Origin: a virus
Virus record (IMG/VR): IMGVR_UViG_3300045141_000278
Coordinates: 1-30,623 of that record
Strand: one strand, 5' to 3'
DNA length: 30,623 nucleotides
Within the stretch, counting starts at the first letter, position 1, and every line of letters starts with the position of its first letter. Made by a program: the position numbers and the translations under genes. A model generated the notes under the pieces. The model saw only the letters and a program-made list of their open reading frames with translations, did not search any database and had not been told where the DNA came from. Positions 26,619 through 30,623 of the stretch are shown piece after piece.

Positions 26619-27269
26619 ATGCGTTTGTCACCCAACCGGCTCGTTTTCGTCGTCGCCGCGCTCGCTGTCGTCGCCGTCGCCGGGTTCGCGGCGGTGGTTT
26701 CCTACAGCCACTTCTTCAGCCTGGGCCGCATGCACGGCCAGGACGGCACCAGCGCGCGGCTGACGCCCCTTTCCGTTGACCTGCTGATCCTCGCCGCGTC
26801 GCTGGTCCTGCTGTGGGCCGCGCGTAACAACGTGGACGCGCCGTGGCCGATCCGCGCGGTCCTGGTCGCCTCGGTGCTGGCGACGGTTGCCGGGAACGTG
26901 GCGGACGGGCTGGCGGACGGGTGGATGGCCGCGCTGCTCAACGGCTGGCCCGGCGCTGCCTTCGTCGCCGCGATCGAGATCCTGATGTGGCTGGTCAGGG
27001 CCGCCCGCGCCGTCGCTCTCGGCGAAGCCGCCGGGCACAGTCCCGGCGTGGCGCCGGAACCGGACGGCCTGGCCGCCGCCATCGCGGCGTACGCGGCGAC
27101 GGCGGCGGCGGGCAACCCGCTGTCCCGCAACCAGCTGCAGGAGCGTTTCCGGCTGACCCGCGCGGAGGCGGCGAAGGTGTGTACCCCAGAACCCCCGGCC
27201 GGGACGGCTCTCCCCTCCCCGGAAGTGACCGTCCCGGCCGGGCTGAACGGAAGCGGCGGCCATGACTGA
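26619..27269 (+). CDS. DUF2637 membrane protein (Spd-like)
   Basis: Four transmembrane segments are visible in the N-terminal 130 residues: near 8-28, 50-66, 78-98 and 105-127. They are separated by F-S-L-G-R-M-H-G-Q-D-G and W-A-A-R-N-N. This matches the DUF2637 family, which in actinobacterial plasmids and AICEs is linked to plasmid spread between hyphae. The C-terminal 85 residues are cytoplasmic and include a small helical segment (N-P-L-S-R-N-Q-L-Q-E-R-F-R-L-T-R-A-E-A-A-K-V), HTH-like in appearance. It is leaderless and overlaps the translocase start by eight bases. Confidence 0.85.
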   Translation: MRLSPNRLVFVVAALAVVAVAGFAAVVSYSHFFSLGRMHGQDGTSARLTPLSVDLLILAASLVLLWAARNNVDAPWPIRAVLVASVLATVAGNVADGLADGWMAALLNGWPGAAFVAAIEILMWLVRAARAVALGEAAGHSPGVAPEPDGLAAAIAAYAATAAAGNPLSRNQLQERFRLTRAEAAKVCTPEPPAGTALPSPEVTVPAGLNGSGGHD

Positions 27270-29316
27270 CCGGCTGCCAGCCGTCCCCGACGATGACCTG
27301 ATCGTTGAGGGCGAGATCGTCGATGACGAGCCGCCCGCGCCGCAGCGGGCCGCCGGGACGGCGCTGGCGATCGTCGGTGACCGCCGTACGCAGTTCGCTG
27401 CCCGCCATGCCGCCTATGTCGGGCTTGGCGTCGGCGTGTTCTTCCGGCGGCTGTGGGAGTCGCGCTCGGCCACCCGCTTTGACCGATGGCTGCGCGGCGC
27501 CGAGGCCGCGGGCGACCGTGAGGGGCTGCTGGCGATCGAGGACCGGCGGGCCCGGTTCGTCAAGGACCGGCACGACCGGCGGATGGACTGGCTGGAGGTG
27601 CCGGGCAAGATCGCACGCGAGGCGATCTGGATCCTGGCCGCCGCGCTCGGCGTCCTGACCGTGATCGGCCTGGCGCTGGCGTGGCACAGTCACAGCTGGG
27701 CGGCGACGGTCGACCCGTTCGTGACGTTCGCAACGATCGTCGCCTGGCTGGTGGCCGCCGTGTCGGCCGGGTGGTTCCCGTTCCTGGTGACCGCGGCAGT
27801 CGTCTCGCTGGCGCTGCTGTGGACACTGGGCCGCCGTCACGCCCGCGGCATGACCTCGGGCTGGCTGGCGCCGAACCAGGAGGAGATCGGCGTCGTGGTC
27901 ACCGCGGACGGGATCGTGGTGGCCCTGCAGTACCTGCCGGTGGCCGAGATGCGGCGGGCGTTCAAGGACAACTGGGTGCCGACGTTCCACCAGACCCCGG
28001 TGCTGGACGGCCAGGGCTACTCGGCGGTGTTCTCCCTGCCGTACGGGGTGACGCCGCAGATGATCGCCGACCAGCGGGCGGTGCTCGCCCGCAACCTGCA
28101 CCGCGCCGAGGTCGAGGTCTGGCCGGGCGACGCGGAGAAGGGCGGCGTTGGCCCGGCCGGGTTCGTCTCAATGTGGGTGGCCAACAAGGGTGCCCTGTCC
28201 CGCCCGGCGCCGGAGTATCCCCTGCTGCACGAGGGCAAGGCGGACGTGTTCGAGGGCGTCCCGGCCGGGGTCAGCCCCCGCGGCGATGTGATCACGCTGC
28301 CCGTGGTCAGCAATAACTTCGTGGTCGGCGGCCAGATGGGCCAGGGCAAGTCGAACGCCTGCCGCGTCGTCCTGCTCGGCGCCGCGCTGGACCCGCTGGC
28401 CGAGCTGTGGGTGCACGTCCTGGCGTACAACGGCGACTTCGACGCCTACGCCCCGCGGCTGGCCCGGTACGTCAAGGGTGCCGAGGACGAGCACGTAGAG
28501 GCCGCGGTGGCCAGCCTCGATGAGCTGTATTCCGAGGTGGCCCGCCGGGAAGCACGGCTGGCTGAGCTGGGCGCGAAGAAGGTAACCCGCGGCCTGGCTC
28601 AGCAGAACGCTGACCTGCGGCCCCGGCTGGCCCTGTTCTCCGAGTGCCATGAGATGTTCGGGCACCCGAAGCTGGGCACCGAGGCCGCCGACCTGGCCGC
28701 GTCGGTGCTTCGCCGGGCGCGCAAGGCGGCGGTATGGCTGGGCTTCGACACGCAGTCCAGCCGCAAGGACGCCATTCCGCCGAAGGTCGTCGAGCTGGTC
28801 AGCGTGAACGCCTGCTTCTACGTGAAGTCGTGGCGCTCGAACGACGGCTTCCTGGGTGACGGCTCGTTCGCCGCGGGCATCCGGGCGACGGAGCTGCGGC
28901 CGGGCCGGGACCGCGGCACGTCGCTCATCACGGGCGTGTCCGATGCCCAGTTCGAGCTGCTGAAGTGGCACTTCATCGAGGTCAACGACGACACGGGCTA
29001 CGACGCCGCGGCCGAGGTGATCGAGCGCGCGGTGGCGAAGGCGAAGCCGGGCGTGCTGTCCGGCTCTGCACCGGCGCCCGCTGAGGCCCGGGATCTGATG
29101 GCCGACCTGATCGAGGTGGCCGGGCACGAGCGCGTCCGGCTGGCTGACCTGCCTGCGCGGCTGCGCGAGCTGGCCCCGGGTTGCCGCGAGTACCGGACGC
29201 TGACCGGCGCGGCGCTGCGCGACCTGCTCGAGGACCGCGGCGTGCGCGTGACCAACACCGGCAACGTGCCGAGGCTGAACCCGGACGACCTGCACCGGGC
29301 GCTCGCCAGTGAGTGA
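27262..29316 (+). CDS. FtsK/SpoIIIE-type DNA translocase, TraB/TraSA-like
   Basis: This 684-residue protein is the conjugative transfer pump of the AICE type, which moves double-stranded DNA between mycelia without relaxase or type IV secretion. Two to three transmembrane helices (about 121-141, 153-190) anchor the ring. The FtsK domain has Walker A G-Q-M-G-Q-G-K-S (K363) and the Walker B region L-A-L-F-S-E-C-H-E (E461). The C-terminal region (about 600-684) resembles a winged-helix DNA-recognition domain (R-L-A-D-L-P-A-R-L-R-E-L, A-L-R-D-L-L-E-D-R-G-V-R-V). The start overlaps DUF2637, giving a tra-spd operon. Identification as TraB-like is strong; the DNA target is unknown. Confidence 0.9.
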   Translation: MTDRLPAVPDDDLIVEGEIVDDEPPAPQRAAGTALAIVGDRRTQFAARHAAYVGLGVGVFFRRLWESRSATRFDRWLRGAEAAGDREGLLAIEDRRARFVKDRHDRRMDWLEVPGKIAREAIWILAAALGVLTVIGLALAWHSHSWAATVDPFVTFATIVAWLVAAVSAGWFPFLVTAAVVSLALLWTLGRRHARGMTSGWLAPNQEEIGVVVTADGIVVALQYLPVAEMRRAFKDNWVPTFHQTPVLDGQGYSAVFSLPYGVTPQMIADQRAVLARNLHRAEVEVWPGDAEKGGVGPAGFVSMWVANKGALSRPAPEYPLLHEGKADVFEGVPAGVSPRGDVITLPVVSNNFVVGGQMGQGKSNACRVVLLGAALDPLAELWVHVLAYNGDFDAYAPRLARYVKGAEDEHVEAAVASLDELYSEVARREARLAELGAKKVTRGLAQQNADLRPRLALFSECHEMFGHPKLGTEAADLAASVLRRARKAAVWLGFDTQSSRKDAIPPKVVELVSVNACFYVKSWRSNDGFLGDGSFAAGIRATELRPGRDRGTSLITGVSDAQFELLKWHFIEVNDDTGYDAAAEVIERAVAKAKPGVLSGSAPAPAEARDLMADLIEVAGHERVRLADLPARLRELAPGCREYRTLTGAALRDLLEDRGVRVTNTGNVPRLNPDDLHRALASE

Positions 29317-29494
29317 GATGAGCGCGAACCCCCTGAACCCCCCTCCTGGCGGCCCCGGATGCGGGCGTCCTAACCCCGGCCAGCGGGCTAACTTCGCTAA
29401 CTTCCCGCAGGTCAGCGCCGCAGTGAGCCGCGCCACGGTGGCCGGTGAGAAAACTAACCCTCTCACTGGCCAGCTAACCGGCGGCCAGCCGTGA
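29309..29494 (+). CDS. Short disordered protein after TraB (61 aa)
   Basis: A GTG at 29309 overlaps the translocase end (an ATG at 29318 is the alternative), and its TGA overlaps the next GTG (GTGA). The sequence is rich in Pro, Gly and Asn (N-P-L-N-P-P-P-G-G-P-G, N-P-G-Q-R-A-N-F-A-N-F) with no folded core. Such short genes follow tra genes in several Streptomyces elements. Function unknown. Confidence 0.5.
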   Translation: MSEMSANPLNPPPGGPGCGRPNPGQRANFANFPQVSAAVSRATVAGEKTNPLTGQLTGGQP

Positions 29495-29724
29495 GCCCGG
29501 GCGCCGCGGTGATCACCGTGGCCATCGCCTCACCGGTGCTGCTGTTCCTCGGGCGGGCCATCTTCCGGCCGATGTCGCCCTGCCGCTGGTGCCGCGGCAG
29601 GAGGCGGGCGGGCAACAGCAGGCAATGGCGTGACCTCACCTGCTCGCACTGCGGCGACACGGGGAAGCGGATGAGGTGGGGCGCCCGGGTGGTACGCGGC
29701 CAGGGCGCGGGCTGGGGCAAATGA
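29491..29724 (+). CDS. Membrane protein with DnaJ-type zinc finger (77 aa)
   Basis: One transmembrane helix (about residues 5-22) precedes C-R-W-C-R-G-R-R-R and C-S-H-C-G-D-T-G-K-R. The C-x-x-C-x-G ... C-x-x-C-G-x-T-G spacing resembles half of a DnaJ cysteine-rich zinc domain. Similar short proteins occur in AICE and plasmid transfer regions. The GTG start is coupled to the previous stop. Confidence 0.65.
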   Translation: MSPGAAVITVAIASPVLLFLGRAIFRPMSPCRWCRGRRRAGNSRQWRDLTCSHCGDTGKRMRWGARVVRGQGAGWGK

Positions 29725-29772
29725 CTTCCCGTGGCGCAACCCGGCGCCGCGGCGAACAGGAAGGGGCCAGTG

Positions 29773-29940
29773 ATGGCGAAGGACAAGAAGCAGCACGTAC
29801 CGGCGCCAGCCCGTGACCCGCGTCCGAAGGGCGCGGCGAAGGGCGTCGTCATGCGGGACGGCCAGTGGAGCGGTCCCACCGCCAGGAACACCCGTACGCC
29901 GTGGCTGTTCAGCGGCAAGCCGAAGGGGGGTCAGCGATGA
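29773..29940 (+). CDS. Small basic protein (55 aa)
   Basis: The ATG at 29773 has GGAAGGGG upstream; an upstream in-frame GTG at 29731 is less favoured. The sequence is basic and polar (A-K-D-K-K-Q-H-V-P-A-P-A-R-D-P-R-P-K-G) with a short R-D-G-Q-W-S-G core. It may bind nucleic acid. No family. Confidence 0.5.
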   Translation: MAKDKKQHVPAPARDPRPKGAAKGVVMRDGQWSGPTARNTRTPWLFSGKPKGGQR

Positions 29941-29988
29941 CTCGGGACAGGGACTTGGCCGTCACCGTGGCGGCCGGGAGAGGAAAAC

Positions 29989-30510
29989 ATGGGAAGCAGG
30001 ATCATAAGAGCGGTGCTGGTGGCTGCGGCCATCGCCGCCGCAGGAGGCGGGACACTGGCCCGCCCGCAGGCCGCCCACGCGGGCGGGCTCCAGCTTGGCC
30101 TGTCCTCGGCCGCTGGCTGGCTGCGTGACTCCAATAACGGGGGCAGCGGCTCACCGGTCGTTCTGGGCGGCACGGACATCGACGGCCCGGCGGAGGACGT
30201 GGCCGTCAACCCGACCGGCACCGGCAGTAACGTCAAGATCGCGTTCACTGGCCACTCCGGTCAGTGCGTGGGCCTGAACCCGTCCGATACGTCCAGTTTC
30301 CAGCTCGTGGACTGCGGGACCGGGATCGGCACCGTGTTCCGGCTGTACACGATCAACGGCGGCCAGGTGTTCGACGACAACTACGCCGATGCCCACCGCG
30401 GCGGGGAATGGGATCTGACCTCGACCGGCGGGACCGGCGCTCAGCTGATCATCGGCACGCGCGGGTCGTTCTTCCAGAGGTGGCGGAACTGCTCGGGCGG
30501 TTGCCTCTGA
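29989..30510 (+). CDS. Secreted beta-rich protein at the end of the tra operon (173 aa)
   Basis: A signal peptide covers about residues 1-33 (basic R-R-type start, alanine-rich core, A-A-H-A-G-G cleavage site). The mature 140 residues have repeated strand-turn patterns (N-V-K-I-A-F-T-G-H-S-G-Q-C-V-G-L, F-Q-L-V-D-C-G-T-G, F-R-L-Y-T-I-N-G-G). These suggest a beta-trefoil or lectin-like fold with disulphide-forming cysteines. GAGAGG sits before the ATG. A secreted protein here could modify the cell surface or affect recipient interactions. That is an inference from position. Confidence 0.7.
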   Translation: MGSRIIRAVLVAAAIAAAGGGTLARPQAAHAGGLQLGLSSAAGWLRDSNNGGSGSPVVLGGTDIDGPAEDVAVNPTGTGSNVKIAFTGHSGQCVGLNPSDTSSFQLVDCGTGIGTVFRLYTINGGQVFDDNYADAHRGGEWDLTSTGGTGAQLIIGTRGSFFQRWRNCSGGCL

Positions 30511-30530
30511 ACTGGCCCGCAACGCAGGGA

Positions 30531-30565
30531 ACGGCCCGTGCCCAGGTCTAGTGGGCACGGGCCGT
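30531..30565 (+). terminator. Terminator after the secreted-protein gene
   Basis: ACGGCCCGTGCCCA (30531-30544) pairs perfectly with TGGGCACGGGCCGT (30552-30565) around a 7-base loop, 20 bases after the stop codon. GTTTG follows. It is a strong intrinsic terminator closing the plus-strand transfer operon. Confidence 0.85.
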
Positions 30566-30623
30566 CCGCGTTTGATCCTAGGCATGCCGGAAGCTCCCCT
30601 CCTGCCAGGCCGTGGCCCAGCAG

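Noticed and set aside
28168-29466. Long minus-strand open frame opposite the TraB-like gene
   Set aside because: TraB motifs and coupling are unambiguous on the plus strand. The reverse product is repetitive Arg/Gly/Val/Leu.
30584-30623. ATG after the final terminator as the start of a new gene
   Set aside because: Only about 13 codons are in the window, with neither a ribosome binding site nor a -10 box at the leaderless distance.

Overview
The window is high-GC DNA with actinobacterial habits: GTG starts, short leaderless promoters, tightly overlapped genes, a DUF2637 membrane protein and an FtsK/TraB-type translocase. It most likely comes from a filamentous actinomycete (Actinomycetota), though nothing seen fixes the genus. 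No rRNA, tRNA, CRISPR array or insertion sequence was recognised. Almost everything visible belongs to mobile DNA: a temperate-phage-like element, and at the right end a module typical of actinobacterial integrative/conjugative elements (AICEs) and conjugative plasmids.

Left third (1-9.4 kb, mostly minus strand). This is a head and DNA-packaging module. Read in the direction of transcription (right to left) it holds an HNH nuclease, several micro-proteins, a terminase small-subunit candidate, a terminase large subunit divided cleanly into ATPase and nuclease genes, a small membrane protein, a portal with a zinc-ribbon tail, an HK97-type prohead protease, the major capsid protein, a free-standing GIY-YIG nuclease and three small connector-like genes. 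Tail genes, if present, lie beyond position 1. Two solitary plus-strand genes (3936 and 9493) interrupt the minus-strand run.

Middle (9.9-21.2 kb, minus strand). A long, translationally coupled early operon contains a RecT-like annealing protein, a PD-(D/E)XK nuclease-like protein, a CHC2/TOPRIM/DUF3631 primase-helicase, a cytosine-5 DNA methyltransferase, an amidase endolysin, several HTH proteins and many short zinc-ribbon or unknown proteins. At least 20 junctions use ATGA or GTGA stop/start overlaps.

Switch and integration region (21.3-25.4 kb). Two paralogous small XRE repressors diverge from a large inverted repeat whose arms contain both -35 elements. This has the layout of a CI/Cro-type switch. 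A signal-peptide protein follows the minus-strand repressor. The plus strand carries a complete tyrosine integrase, two zinc-ribbon micro-proteins, a second, N-terminally minimal tyrosine recombinase and three small genes ending at a strong bidirectional terminator.

Right end (25.4-30.6 kb). A minus-strand operon led by a GntR/KorA-like regulator diverges from a plus-strand operon of DUF2637 protein, FtsK/TraB DNA translocase, small proteins including a DnaJ-type zinc-finger membrane protein, and a secreted protein, ending at a terminator. The coexistence of capsid/terminase genes and a conjugative translocase could mean one composite element or two elements integrated side by side. The sequence alone does not decide this.
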